From Alkalibacterium subtropicum (lineage in GTDB: Bacteria > Bacillota > Bacilli > Lactobacillales > Carnobacteriaceae_A), in contig NZ_FOLT01000009.1 in assembly GCF_900112455.1 (NCBI RefSeq), positions 1 to 64,000 of the forward strand: a DNA stretch of 64,000 nucleotides, read 5' to 3'. This document shows positions 24,485 to 34,629 of the stretch, one piece after another; position 1 is the stretch's first letter; each line of letters opens with the position of its first letter. The notes under the pieces were generated by a model. It had not been told where the DNA came from and did not search any database. It saw nothing but the letters and a program-made list of their open reading frames with translations. The position numbers were made by a program, and so were the translations under genes.

Positions 24485-24532
24485 AATAAAAAAAGAGCCG
24501 TGTTCAAGTGACCACTCACTCGAACACGGCTC
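24485..24532 (-). terminator. Terminator of the second fasciclin gene
   Basis: GAGCCGTGTTC.AGTG (24495-24510) pairs with CACT.GAACACGGCTC (24517-24532) with one mismatch; T7 follows on the minus strand. The GTGACCACTCACT loop region is identical to a 13-mer in the hairpin at 44.4 kb. Confidence 0.85.
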
Positions 24533-24569
24533 GATCTTAATACTCATATTTTTTATACCTGTGGATCGG

Positions 24570-25220
24570 TTATTTTTTCTGTTTAGCAGGCTTGGCCATG
24601 ACAAAGACGAAAGCTGCTGCCGTAGCGATCATTCCGGCTAGTAACAGTGTATTGGATTCAATACCTGTTTCAGGGACCTCGTCTTCTTCCATATCGACGT
24701 CCTGAAGTTCAAAGCCTTCCGGTACCAGGACAGTATCGATCACGTGAATGACACCATTTGAAGCTTCGATGTCTGTATCAACGATCATGGAATCATTGAC
24801 CATTGGATCGCCACTCAAATCGAATGTGACGGTTTCGCCGTTGACAGTTTCTGCTTCCAACCCGTCAGTCAGGTCGCCGGCCATGACTGCGCTCGGAACG
24901 ACGTGGTAAGTCAGTACGTCTGCCAGGTCAGGCTGGGCCAGTAATTCCTCGGCTGAAATATCCAAAGCGGCAAGCAGATCCTCAAACGCTGCGTTGGTCG
25001 GTGCGAAAACAGTGAAGGGTCCGTCGCCCTGTAGCGTTTCGACCAGTTCGGCACGCTGCAGAGCAGAAACGAGAATACTGAAGTCGTCGTTACCTAAAGC
25101 GATCTCGACGATATCCTGTTCGGCTGCTTCATGATTATCTGCGAAGGCGGTCGGAGCGAGGGCAACTGTGAGAGCGATAGCGGTGACAAACGATAAAAAT
25201 GCTTTGACAAGTTTTGACAT
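24570..25220 (-). CDS. Secreted fasciclin (FAS1) protein with VPETG sorting signal (paralogue)
   Basis: This 216-aa protein is a close duplicate of the one at 22835: signal peptide ending AFADNH, a single FAS1 domain with the same motifs, and VPETG at 182-186 followed by a hydrophobic segment and KPAKQKK. The duplication includes the upstream region (matching -10 area and ribosome site). FAS1 domains mediate adhesion or matrix binding in other organisms; here the ligand is unknown. The sortase gene lies directly downstream, convergent. Confidence 0.85.
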   Translation of the reverse strand: MSKLVKAFLSFVTAIALTVALAPTAFADNHEAAEQDIVEIALGNDDFSILVSALQRAELVETLQGDGPFTVFAPTNAAFEDLLAALDISAEELLAQPDLADVLTYHVVPSAVMAGDLTDGLEAETVNGETVTFDLSGDPMVNDSMIVDTDIEASNGVIHVIDTVLVPEGFELQDVDMEEDEVPETGIESNTLLLAGMIATAAAFVFVMAKPAKQKK

Positions 25221-25278
25221 GATGAATCTCTCCCCTTGTTGATGTATTGTAAAATCGAATGAACGACCTTACACCCTT

Positions 25279-25307
25279 ATAATAAGTAAGCTGGATAAAA
25301 AAGGCAA
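25279..25307 (-). promoter_or_regulatory. Probable promoter of the second fasciclin gene
   Basis: On the minus strand TTGCCT (25302-25307) and TATTAT (25279-25284) are 17 bp apart. The region aligns with the FAS1/sortase divergent promoter, but the plus-strand -35 is degraded here (TCGAAT at 25255-25260). Upstream, 25308-25530 shows no gene and no clear structure. Confidence 0.5.
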
Positions 25308-25530
25308 TCAATAAAACTTCGAATTCAAAATATTTTTTAAAAAAAGATTTTTACGTGGCGAAAGGATTACTGCTTCGGGATGTGACCCTGTCATATCCGT
25401 TAGTAACATTGGCTAAGCAGATTTTTTGTCAGTATGGATTGCAGAACGTCTGGAATGATTGAAGACCAGCACGCTTTAGAGAAACACAACGATCCGAACG
25501 GATTTCTGTCAATAAGATACGGCAAAATAA

Positions 25531-25573
25531 ATAAAAAGCTGACAGTGAGAACCGAATCCTCACTGTCAGCTTT
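25531..25573 (-). terminator. Terminator of lspA-rluD-pyrR
   Basis: A perfect 15-bp stem (25535-25549 with 25559-25573) with T-rich sequence after it on the minus strand, just past the pyrR stop. Confidence 0.85.
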
Positions 25574-25578
25574 ATCTG

Positions 25579-26127
<549 letters not shown>

Positions 26128-26146
26128 TCAGTCTCCTTTCACTTTT

Positions 26147-27052
26147 TTAACGTCGTCTTACCCAGTCAAGTGTCTCATTGAATGCATCAGGCAAGGGTGC
26201 AGTGAATGTCAGACGTTCGCCGCTTCTCGGGTGGACGAATGACAAGGATGCAGCATGAAGGAACTGCCCTTCCCCTTCCAGTGTTTTTCGTGGACCATAC
26301 AAAGGGTCGCCGGCCATACGGTGACCGATATATTCCAGATGCACGCGGATCTGATGTGTGCGTCCGGTTTCCAGGTTCAACCGCAGCAGTGTATATTCGC
26401 TGAAACGCTCAATCACTTCAAAATGCGTGACGGACTCTTTGCCGCCTTGAATGACGGTGAACTTCTTACGGTTTTTCGGGTCTCTGCCGATCGGGGCATC
26501 GATGGTCCCTTTGTCGTTTTCGATAACACCGTGGACCAGTGCGATGTATTCGCGTTTTGCCGTCTTCTCCTGCAGCTGTTCAGCCAGCTTTTCGTGCGCC
26601 AGATCGTTTTTAGCCACCATCAGAAGGCCTGAGGTGTCTTTATCGATGCGGTGAACGATGCCGGGGCGAATTTTTCCGTTGATCCCTGATAAATCTTTGA
26701 CATGATAAAGCAGCGCATTGACGAGGGTCCCGCTTGCGTGACCGATGGATGGATGGACGACCATTCCGGACGGTTTATTGACGACGACCACATCGGCATC
26801 TTCATAAACGATATCGATAGCGATGTCTTCCGGCTGGGCGTCGATCTCTTCAGGTTCTTTCACCGTCACATGAATGATGTCCCCGTTTTGCAGCTTGTAG
26901 TTGGCCTTTGCTTCCTCGTCGTTGACAGTGACCAGGCCGTCTTTGATCCAGGACTGGACCTGACTGCGTGAATGTTCGCTTAATTCTTCGCTTAAATATT
27001 TATCGAGGCGTCCAGTTTCATTTGATACATGAAATGTTTTTGTCTTATCCAT
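26147..27052 (-). CDS. rluD: RluD-type 23S rRNA pseudouridine synthase
   Basis: A 301-aa enzyme with an S4 domain (residues about 12-75) and an RluA catalytic domain: HRIDKDTSGLL with the catalytic Asp, LETGRTHQIRVHL and MAGDPLYGP. It corresponds to ylyB of Bacillus, next to lspA. It abuts lspA without a gap. RluD modifies helix 69 of 23S rRNA in characterised species; the exact sites here are inferred. Confidence 0.9.
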   Translation of the reverse strand: MDKTKTFHVSNETGRLDKYLSEELSEHSRSQVQSWIKDGLVTVNDEEAKANYKLQNGDIIHVTVKEPEEIDAQPEDIAIDIVYEDADVVVVNKPSGMVVHPSIGHASGTLVNALLYHVKDLSGINGKIRPGIVHRIDKDTSGLLMVAKNDLAHEKLAEQLQEKTAKREYIALVHGVIENDKGTIDAPIGRDPKNRKKFTVIQGGKESVTHFEVIERFSEYTLLRLNLETGRTHQIRVHLEYIGHRMAGDPLYGPRKTLEGEGQFLHAASLSFVHPRSGERLTFTAPLPDAFNETLDWVRRR

Positions 27053-27529
27053 TTATTTCGTTCCAACTTTCTTCTGTCTGTATTCTTTCCATTCGTCAAA
27101 GAACAGGTAAATCAGCATCAAGGCGACGCCCACGGTCAGTGACATATCCGCCACATTGAAGATCGGGAAATCGATAAATTCGACGCGGATCATATCGACC
27201 ACATACTGCAGGAACAGCCGGTCGATGAAGTTACCGATCGCTCCGCCCAGGATCAGACTCAGTGAGAAAGCAAAGAACTTGTCATTCTTACCTTGGGTAT
27301 GCATATAGTAAATGATGACGCCCACAACGATCAGAGTGACGATATAAAAGAAAATCATCTGGCCTTCCAGTATGCTCCAGGCTGCACCTGTGTTCTGATG
27401 ATAGGTGAAGGATAATACAGAAGGGATAACTTCCAGTGTTTCATGTAAGGGGATGTTCTGAACAGTCAAATACTTCGTTAACTGATCGATCCCGACAATA
27501 ATCAGTGAAATAATATAATATATCAGCAT
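27053..27529 (-). CDS. lspA: Prolipoprotein signal peptidase (signal peptidase II)
   Basis: This 158-aa membrane protease has four helices and the two catalytic Asp motifs GNFIDR and FNVADMSLTVG. It removes signal peptides from lipid-modified prolipoproteins, several of which are encoded in this window (AapJ, YkyA-like, deacetylase). The start at 27529 is supported by AAAGGAG 7 bp upstream; a longer frame adds a non-family N-terminus. Confidence 0.92.
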   Translation of the reverse strand: MLIYYIISLIIVGIDQLTKYLTVQNIPLHETLEVIPSVLSFTYHQNTGAAWSILEGQMIFFYIVTLIVVGVIIYYMHTQGKNDKFFAFSLSLILGGAIGNFIDRLFLQYVVDMIRVEFIDFPIFNVADMSLTVGVALMLIYLFFDEWKEYRQKKVGTK

Positions 27530-27555
27530 AGTGAACTCCTTTGTTAGTGTACCTT

Positions 27556-27583
27556 CTATTATTGTACAATATTTTCGAGTCAA
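27556..27583 (-). promoter_or_regulatory. Probable promoter of lspA-rluD-pyrR
   Basis: On the minus strand TTGACT (27578-27583) and TAATAG (27556-27561) lie 16 bp apart, about 25 bp upstream of the lspA ribosome site. Confidence 0.45.
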
Positions 27584-27765
27584 AACCTACCTTGATTTGC
27601 TTATATCCATATAAATACTGGGATAATCAGCCATTTCTTTTACATTATTATTAGATTAATACGATTTCTGTATAAAAGCGTTTTATTTATGGTAAAAATT
27701 TGCTATACTCTACAGGATACTTTAAATTATAATTATGAGACTAAAATGTTAAAGGAGATTGCTAT

Positions 27766-28407
27766 ATGACAACTAAAAAGTGGGTCCTTTTCACACTCTC
27801 AGCGGTACCTTTAGTACTGGCTGGCTGTGACTCAGAGAACTTGGGCGAAGTGCAGGAAGCGACGAATGAGATCGAGAGTATAACAGATGAGGCTGTGGAA
27901 GATTTGAACCAGCTGGCACAAACAGAAACGGAACTGCAGGAACTGTTCAGTGAAACACTTGAAACAGATGAAGACCTGGCTACGCTGCAGGATGAGTCCT
28001 CCCCTGTCTTTGAAAACATCACAGCCAGAGAAGAGATCTTAGCCGAGCTGGAAGCCGTGGAAAATGATATGGAAGTCCAGCAGGAGATCCTGGGCACCTA
28101 CGACGGGGAATCTCTTGAGCAGGAACAAATCGTACAAGTCGATACGGTCGTGGACGATTTTGAAGCGAGTCTTTCTACTTATATCGATGCATACTATCAG
28201 ACTTTAGAAAGTGAAAGAGACTTTTTTACTGAGATCGCTGATGAAGAAGCCACTTATGACGACTTTGTCAATGGCATCGAAACACTCAATGAGGAACGCG
28301 AAAGCTTGAGAGAACCGGTGATGAACCTGGATGAGATCTTGGTCGATCTGGATGAAAACTTGACTGAACTGCAATCATCTATTGAAACAGAACTCAGCGA
28401 AGAGTAA
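27766..28407 (+). CDS. YkyA-type putative cell-wall-binding lipoprotein
   Basis: This 213-aa protein has a lipoprotein signal (lipobox LAGC, Cys21) and an all-helical, Glu-rich mature part with heptad-like repeats, matching the YkyA family (called cell-wall binding by annotation). It is first of three genes with 12-bp and overlapping junctions: lipoprotein, polysaccharide deacetylase, DUF4015 protein. A TATACT box at 27704-27709 lies upstream with a weak -35. Function is not established for the family. Confidence 0.72.
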   Translation: MTTKKWVLFTLSAVPLVLAGCDSENLGEVQEATNEIESITDEAVEDLNQLAQTETELQELFSETLETDEDLATLQDESSPVFENITAREEILAELEAVENDMEVQQEILGTYDGESLEQEQIVQVDTVVDDFEASLSTYIDAYYQTLESERDFFTEIADEEATYDDFVNGIETLNEERESLREPVMNLDEILVDLDENLTELQSSIETELSEE

Positions 28408-28419
28408 GGAGACTGACCG

Positions 28420-29310
28420 ATGAAAAAACTGATACTCTCTACCCTGCTTGCTTCCACACTCGTTTTGACAGCCTGTGAAGCGGCAGAAAGTGAAGAAACC
28501 CCAGAAACAGAAGAAGAAACTGTGCAGGAAGACACGAGCGATCAAGAAACAACGACGGAAACCGATGACACTTCTGAAGAAGAAACTGACGAATCCGAAG
28601 AAACTGTTGATGAAGAGGAATCTGAAGTGGCAGAAGCGCCTGAATACTTATATGAAGTAAGTGACAATTTTGCCTACATCAATGTGCTGGATGGGAAAGA
28701 AGCAAACAAGCAAGTCGCCCTCTTGACCTTTGATGATGGCCCTAATGAACATACTTTGGGTATTGCTGAAATTTTAGCTGATAAAGACGCCCCGGCTATC
28801 TTCTTTGTGAACAGCATGTATCTTGAAGATGATGAAGGTAAGGACATTCTGAAAGAAGTCCACGAAATGGGCTTCACAATAGGTAATCATACCCATACGC
28901 ATGCAAGTCTGCCTTCTATTTCTGAAGATAAACAGACCGAAGAGATCATTAAAACAAATGACATGGTCGAAGAAATCATCGGCGTACGCCCCCGTTTCTT
29001 CCGGGCCCCATTTGGACAAAATACTGATCATTCGAAACAAGTTGTTAAAGACGAAGGCATGGCGCTGATGAACTGGACGTATGGTTACGACTGGGAAGCC
29101 GACTATCAGAATGCAGATGCTTTGGCTGATATCATGGTCAATACGAATCTGCTCGTATCAGGTTCCAATCTGCTGATGCATGACCGCGAATGGACGAAAG
29201 AAGCTACCCCGGCGATTATCGACGGCTTGAGAGAAAAAGATTACGAACTGCTGGATCCAGAATTGATCCAGACTGGAAATAGTGAAAGTGAGGAAATGAC
29301 CAATGACTAA
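28420..29310 (+). CDS. Polysaccharide deacetylase lipoprotein (NodB domain)
   Basis: This 296-aa protein has a lipobox (LTACE, Cys19), a long acidic Thr/Glu linker (about 20-75) and a NodB/CE4 domain: TFDDGP at 103-108 (catalytic base and metal Asp), NHTHTH at 156-161 (metal His) and RFFRAPFG. CE4 enzymes deacetylate GlcNAc or MurNAc in peptidoglycan or exopolysaccharide; the architecture resembles PdaA/PgdA-type surface enzymes. It is anchored outside the membrane and translated with its neighbours. Confidence 0.85.
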   Translation: MKKLILSTLLASTLVLTACEAAESEETPETEEETVQEDTSDQETTTETDDTSEEETDESEETVDEEESEVAEAPEYLYEVSDNFAYINVLDGKEANKQVALLTFDDGPNEHTLGIAEILADKDAPAIFFVNSMYLEDDEGKDILKEVHEMGFTIGNHTHTHASLPSISEDKQTEEIIKTNDMVEEIIGVRPRFFRAPFGQNTDHSKQVVKDEGMALMNWTYGYDWEADYQNADALADIMVNTNLLVSGSNLLMHDREWTKEATPAIIDGLREKDYELLDPELIQTGNSESEEMTND

Positions 29311-30535
29311 AATGCTGAAAAAGACACTCATGGGTTCTGCGGCTGTTTTAGCCTTAAGCGGAATCGCCAATACAACAGTCAATGCAGACGAACACGAAGA
29401 AACAGAAACAATGGAAACCACCTACTTAACGGTCAATACAGAACCTTTACTTAGGGTACCTGAAACATTCCCGAGTCAGTTCAAATATGACAGCGGTGTG
29501 GACATCGCCTATCCTGAAGACGGTGTCAAAGGTGTCTTCGTAACGGCCCACTCTGCCGGCGGTGCACGCATGGAACCGCTGACGAACTTGCTCAATACCA
29601 CCGACTTGAACGCGATGGTCATTGACGTGAAAGAAGACAATGGCGATATCACGATGCCACTCGAATCTGATCATGAACTCGTCAATAAGTTTTCCAATAA
29701 CTGGATCGATCCGGAAGGTCTGATGTCTCATCTTGAAGAAAACGAGATCTATCCGATCGCGCGTATCGTCGTCTTCAAAGATTCTGAGCTGGCTAAGGAA
29801 CGCCCTGATCTGTCCTTTAAAAATCCCGACGGCTCTGTCTGGTCAAACCGTGCCGGTCACAGTTTCGTCAACCCGTTCCAGAGAGAAGTCTGGGACTACA
29901 ACGTTGAAATTGCTAAAAAAGCTGCCATGATGGGCTTCAAGGATATCCAGTTCGACTACGTCCGTTTCCCAGAAGGGTTTGAACTGCGTGATGAAGAACT
30001 CGATTATTCCCGCGGGGACTATGCTGACAATGATATGGATAATGTCCAGCAGCGTGTCGAAGCCGTCACGGACTTTGTGGCGTATGCCAGAAAAGAACTG
30101 GAAGCCTTTGATGTCGATGTCTCTGTCGATATCTTCGGTTACTCAGCAACTGTACCGGAAGCGCCCGGCATCGGTCAGAACTTCTCACGTATTTCTGAGA
30201 ATGTCGATGTTATTTCATCCATGATCTATCCGAGTCACTGGGGACCAGGATCTCTAGGCATCGCCAAACCGGATCTGGAGCCATATAATACTGTTGCCAA
30301 TTATATGGAACATGAGAACAGAGTCCTCGGCGAATTAGGCGAAAACGCCCCTGTCTCCCGTCCATGGATCCAGGACTTCACTGCTTCCTATTTAGGCTCG
30401 GGCTGGTACAAGAATTATGGTGCTCAGGAAGTGAGCGACCAGATTCGTGCCTTAAACGATCATGGTGTCAACGAATTCCTTCTATGGGATGCTGCCAACA
30501 CTTATTCTGAAGGTGCGCAATACAGTTTCGACTAA
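29303..30535 (+). CDS. Secreted putative glycoside hydrolase (DUF4015)
   Basis: This 410-aa protein has a signal peptide ending near VNADEHEE and a TIM-barrel-like domain of the DUF4015 (putative glycosyl hydrolase) family: VKGVFVTAHSAGG, NAMVIDVKEDNGDI, the strand GFKDIQFDYVRFPEG with acidic residues typical of the active site, and EFLLWDAANTYS. It overlaps the deacetylase by 8 bp. Together the three genes look like an envelope-polysaccharide processing unit; the substrate is unknown. Confidence 0.8.
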   Translation: MTKMLKKTLMGSAAVLALSGIANTTVNADEHEETETMETTYLTVNTEPLLRVPETFPSQFKYDSGVDIAYPEDGVKGVFVTAHSAGGARMEPLTNLLNTTDLNAMVIDVKEDNGDITMPLESDHELVNKFSNNWIDPEGLMSHLEENEIYPIARIVVFKDSELAKERPDLSFKNPDGSVWSNRAGHSFVNPFQREVWDYNVEIAKKAAMMGFKDIQFDYVRFPEGFELRDEELDYSRGDYADNDMDNVQQRVEAVTDFVAYARKELEAFDVDVSVDIFGYSATVPEAPGIGQNFSRISENVDVISSMIYPSHWGPGSLGIAKPDLEPYNTVANYMEHENRVLGELGENAPVSRPWIQDFTASYLGSGWYKNYGAQEVSDQIRALNDHGVNEFLLWDAANTYSEGAQYSFD

Positions 30536-30551
30536 ACTTGATACTATAAGG

Positions 30552-30581
30552 AAAGCTGGGACCGCGGTCCCAGCTTTTTTA
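30552..30581 (+). terminator. Terminator of the YkyA-deacetylase-DUF4015 unit
   Basis: A perfect 12-bp stem (30552-30563 with 30566-30577) followed by T6. The following 30582-30783 spacer holds only two short hairpins (30651-30657 with 30665-30671; 30719-30725 with 30741-30747). Confidence 0.9.
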
Positions 30582-30783
30582 TGACTACACGTACAGCGCG
30601 ATGTTCATGATTCTTCTGAACTGGCGCCAAAACACGTGGGTGACCTTCCATGCGGTCCTGATTAGACCGCAGCCTGATCATTCATTTTAGAATGGGTAAA
30701 TATAGTGACTATAGCAGCAACTCGAGGCAATTTTGGTCTGTCGAGTTCGAGATATATGCCTGTCTATTTCTAAAAAGGTATAA

Positions 30784-30820
30784 AGCGAGCAGACTCTTAT
30801 TCCAAAATAGTCTGCTCGCT
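30784..30820 (-). terminator. Probable terminator of addBA
   Basis: AGCGAGCAGACT (30784-30795) pairs with AGTCTGCTCGCT (30809-30820), 12 bp, 26 bp past the addA stop. The T-tract is weak on both strands. Confidence 0.65.
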
Positions 30821-30846
30821 GTTTTCATACTTTTCAATTAAAACAA

Positions 30847-33800
30847 TTAATGCACTTGCACCGTTTCGCTGATGTCCAGCATCACAAGACGGGACTCCAG
30901 TACAGGCTTCTGAAGGATCGATTCCAATGCCCGCTTGTAGAGTGTCAGCTGGCCGCGATACTTTTTGAGCATCTCGTCCCCCGCCATCTGGCCTAAATGA
31001 GCGACCCGGTCCGTTTTGTAGTCGAACAGAATGATGCCGTCTTCCCTTTCGATATAGCCGTCAATGATTCCGTGGATAAGCACGTGATCATCCAGTGCTT
31101 CCATATCGTGGAAGATATCCTGTGCTTCCATGAGCAGCGAGAAGGGCACTTCTCGTTTCATGTCTGAAGCGTGTGCAATAATGTACTCTCCGAATGCTGT
31201 CCTAAAGAAACTGAGGATCTCTTCTGTACGTATCAGTTTCGCCAGTTCAGGCGTGAAAACCTTCTCCTTTACTAAACGATCGATGACAGCATAAACGGAG
31301 GCTCTCGCCGGTTTCTCACTCAAGTCAAGCGTCTGCAGCACCAGATGCGTCGCCTGACCCACTTCTGCCGGAGTCGGCTTAAGATCTTCCTGGATGAAGG
31401 ACGGTCGGCTCAGCTGATCTTCGACATACCGACTCACTTGTCTCGGTTTGGTGACATCGATCTTGACCATCTGACCATCGTCCGGTTCTTCAAACAGGCG
31501 TTTGATTTCTGAGACCGACTGATAGCTGGTGGTCTGTGTAGCGATTTGATAAGCATACGGCTTGTTCATCACCATAAGCGCTTCGTCGACCGCCTGCTTG
31601 ATTTCCTCATCGGCCTGCGCTTGGATGGTGCCTTCTTTCAGCTTCGGATACCAGTCAGATGTTTCTGACTTCTGATGTGACAACAAGGCTTCTTCCAGCT
31701 CTTCCTGTGAATAGAAATGCACACCAAAGGATGTATCATAATGATGGATCTCATCATTTTGAGCAGCGATCGGCCGTGATTCATCCATCTGTTCATGCCG
31801 GATGATGCTGAAACCGATCCAGTCCATAAAGCCGCGGGCACCTAAACGCATGTCTGAAGGCAGGACACGTTTGGGATGGCCGCCGACCAGTCCCCACCGT
31901 TCAAGAGCAGCCGCTTCATTCTTGTATGATCCAACCAGCAGGAGTTTCTGTTCAGCACGCGTCAGTGCGACATAGAGCACACGCATCTGTTCAGACAGCA
32001 GTTTGGTTTTCTTTTTATATTTCAGCGCTTTTTCAGGCAGTGTCGTTTTCTTCTCACGAGTATTCAAGTCACGGTACTCTGCCCCTACACCATATTCTTC
32101 GTCAAAAACCGTGGCCCCTTGTGCATCTCTGACATTGAACCGTTTTGTCATGTCCAGTACAAAGACGATCGGGAATTCGAGTCCTTTACTGGCATGGATC
32201 GTCATGACGCGCACCGCATTCTCACTGTCAGAGATTGCCTGCGGTTCCGCCAGATCCTTATCTTTCTTCTGCATTTTTTCTATGAAGCGGATAAACTGAA
32301 ACAGGCCCTTGAATGACGTCTTCTCATACGCGGCTGCCCGTTCATACAAGGCATGCAGATTGGCCTTACGTTGTCTGCCGGAACTCATCCCGCCGACATA
32401 ATGCAGAAAACCCGTATCTTCAAAGATCATCCAGATCAAGTCGATCAGTGAACGACGGTGTGACTGTTTGCGCCAGTTTTCCAGCATGGCCAGAAAAGTC
32501 TGGACCTTCGCCTGCAGTTCGATATTTTTAATGTCCTGCCAGTCATCTTTCGCTGCAAACTGACTCAACGCATCGAAGTAAGACGACTGTTTATCGATGA
32601 TCCGGATGCGGGTCAGTTCCACCTCGTCCAAGCCGACGATCGGCGAACGCAGCACAGCAACGAGCGGAATATCCTGCTGCGGATTGTCGATGATTTTGAG
32701 AATGGACATCATGATAGTTATTTCAGTGGTCTGGAAGTAGTTCTGTGTATCTTTCACTGCAGTTGGTATGCCCAACTGTTTGAAAATATCCTGGATATCC
32801 AGATTATTTTTCTTTGTAGGTGTCAACAATACGATGTCTTTTAGTCCCAAAGGCCGCATGACTTGGGCTTTCTTGTCGTAAATCTCATATCCTTCGGCCA
32901 GCATTTCCAGGATCTTGTTGGCGACCATAAAGAGTTCGCCTTTCGTTTTCGTATCGATATTGAAAGACGTCGACAAGGCTTCCGGTTCGTCCTCTTCTTC
33001 AGACTCTTCTTCTTTCGATTCGTAGATCAGGATCTCCGTCTGAAAATCTTCGGAGTCTGGAAAGGCAATAAAGCCATTGATCAGTTTGGCCGAGTCATCA
33101 TACGTCAGGTCCCCGACCTCTTTATCCATCAGCTGATCGAAGACGAAATTGGTGAATGACAGGACATCTTGGCGTGACCGGAAATTTTCAGCGAGAATGA
33201 TCCTTTCGCCTGCTTCTTTCTCGGCATAGCGTTCATACTTATCGATAAACAGACTTGGATCTGCCAGACGGAAAGAATAGATCGACTGCTTGACGTCGCC
33301 GACCATAAACTGGTTCCCGTTTTTCGGGTCCGGTTGTGTGACCCAAGTCAGTATTTCTTCCTGGATCTGATTGATATCCTGGTATTCATCGATCATGACT
33401 TCTTTAAACTGATGACGGTAATGTTTGGCTGCTTCAGAAGCTATTTTGCCTTCCGCCGTCTGCTCTGACAATATCCGGAGCGTCAGGTGCTCGAGGTCGT
33501 TGAAGTCCAGCACTTTCCTCTCAGCTTTAAAAGCCTGATAGCGTTCGTAAAAGAGCGTAGTGACACGAGCCATTTCTTCTACCAATCTGCCGACCTTCGA
33601 CATGCTTTCCAGCTGTTCATCCGGAGAAAATGCGAACACATCATTGACCATGTCGGTATACAAGTCTTTGGCCTTGTCCCTGAAAGGTTTCATCTCTCTA
33701 CCGATTTCCTTCACCGCTTCGGGCGTGTCTTTTTTGTTGGGTGCATACCATCTGCTGTGACTGAAATCATTAATAAGCTCATAGGCTTCCTGCAGATTAT

Positions 33801-34629
33801 TGTCTTTAACAAGTAACTCAAGCTGGCTGATGTGATTGAGATCCTTTTCTAATATCCCGAGGGTTTTACCTAGCGCTTCTTCACCGTTGGCCATAGCAAT
33901 GGCATCTTCCAACAGTTCTCTCACACTGTACACCGTACTGAGGAGCTGTCCTTTAATGAGCTGCTGAAAGACAAAGCTTTGGCCCAGATCATTATTTTCC
34001 ACCGAGTACATTTGACTCAGTCCCGACAGCCATTCCAGCGGATCCGGATTGGCCCGTGAGAACTCATATAATGACAGGACCAGGTCAGTCATGCCATCAT
34101 CGTTTTTGTCACTCGAATAAGCCGCAGCCAATTCTTCGAACAAGGCATGATCGTTCCCGTAAAGCTCTTCACGCAGTTCGTCCCAGACGTCCTCTTTCAT
34201 CAGAGCGATCTCGGTATCATCCGTCAGTAGTCGGAAGACGGGGTCAAAGTCGATCAGATAATAATAGCGTCTGATCACTTTCAGGCAGAAAGAGTGGAGC
34301 GTTGAAATATCTGCATGTCCCAGCATAGGGATCTGTCTGATCAGATGATGTTTCTGATCAGGATCCTTGCACGCGTTGATTTCTTTCTGGATGGCCGACT
34401 GGATGCGCTGTTTCATCTCTCTCGCCGCTGCATTGGTGTAGGTGACAACTAATAGCTGATTGATATCTGTCTGGTTTTTTATCTTTTCGATCACACGCTG
34501 GACGAGGACAGTCGTTTTCCCCGATCCGGCCGAAGCAGAGACCAGAAGGTTTTTGCCTTCATCATGGATCGCCTGCCACTGAGGATCGGTAAATTGGGTT
34601 CCTTCCGGTTTTTCAGGTATTATTTTCAT
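30847..34629 (-). CDS. addA: ATP-dependent helicase/nuclease subunit A (AddA/RexA)
   Basis: This 1260-aa UvrD-family helicase has Walker A SASAGSGKTTVLVQRV near residue 33, Walker B DEYQDIN, motif IV/V/VI segments (RVMTIHASKGLEF, RVLYVALTRAEQ) and a C-terminal RecB-type nuclease with LFDYKTDRV. AddAB/RexAB resects double-strand breaks until a Chi site and loads RecA. Its start overlaps the addB stop by 4 bp (ATGA), indicating coupling. Confidence 0.93.
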   Translation of the reverse strand: MKIIPEKPEGTQFTDPQWQAIHDEGKNLLVSASAGSGKTTVLVQRVIEKIKNQTDINQLLVVTYTNAAAREMKQRIQSAIQKEINACKDPDQKHHLIRQIPMLGHADISTLHSFCLKVIRRYYYLIDFDPVFRLLTDDTEIALMKEDVWDELREELYGNDHALFEELAAAYSSDKNDDGMTDLVLSLYEFSRANPDPLEWLSGLSQMYSVENNDLGQSFVFQQLIKGQLLSTVYSVRELLEDAIAMANGEEALGKTLGILEKDLNHISQLELLVKDNNLQEAYELINDFSHSRWYAPNKKDTPEAVKEIGREMKPFRDKAKDLYTDMVNDVFAFSPDEQLESMSKVGRLVEEMARVTTLFYERYQAFKAERKVLDFNDLEHLTLRILSEQTAEGKIASEAAKHYRHQFKEVMIDEYQDINQIQEEILTWVTQPDPKNGNQFMVGDVKQSIYSFRLADPSLFIDKYERYAEKEAGERIILAENFRSRQDVLSFTNFVFDQLMDKEVGDLTYDDSAKLINGFIAFPDSEDFQTEILIYESKEEESEEEDEPEALSTSFNIDTKTKGELFMVANKILEMLAEGYEIYDKKAQVMRPLGLKDIVLLTPTKKNNLDIQDIFKQLGIPTAVKDTQNYFQTTEITIMMSILKIIDNPQQDIPLVAVLRSPIVGLDEVELTRIRIIDKQSSYFDALSQFAAKDDWQDIKNIELQAKVQTFLAMLENWRKQSHRRSLIDLIWMIFEDTGFLHYVGGMSSGRQRKANLHALYERAAAYEKTSFKGLFQFIRFIEKMQKKDKDLAEPQAISDSENAVRVMTIHASKGLEFPIVFVLDMTKRFNVRDAQGATVFDEEYGVGAEYRDLNTREKKTTLPEKALKYKKKTKLLSEQMRVLYVALTRAEQKLLLVGSYKNEAAALERWGLVGGHPKRVLPSDMRLGARGFMDWIGFSIIRHEQMDESRPIAAQNDEIHHYDTSFGVHFYSQEELEEALLSHQKSETSDWYPKLKEGTIQAQADEEIKQAVDEALMVMNKPYAYQIATQTTSYQSVSEIKRLFEEPDDGQMVKIDVTKPRQVSRYVEDQLSRPSFIQEDLKPTPAEVGQATHLVLQTLDLSEKPARASVYAVIDRLVKEKVFTPELAKLIRTEEILSFFRTAFGEYIIAHASDMKREVPFSLLMEAQDIFHDMEALDDHVLIHGIIDGYIEREDGIILFDYKTDRVAHLGQMAGDEMLKKYRGQLTLYKRALESILQKPVLESRLVMLDISETVQVH

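Noticed and set aside
25308-25530. Small gene between pyrR terminator and the second fasciclin promoter
   Set aside because: No frame with a ribosome site or family resemblance; nothing recognisable.
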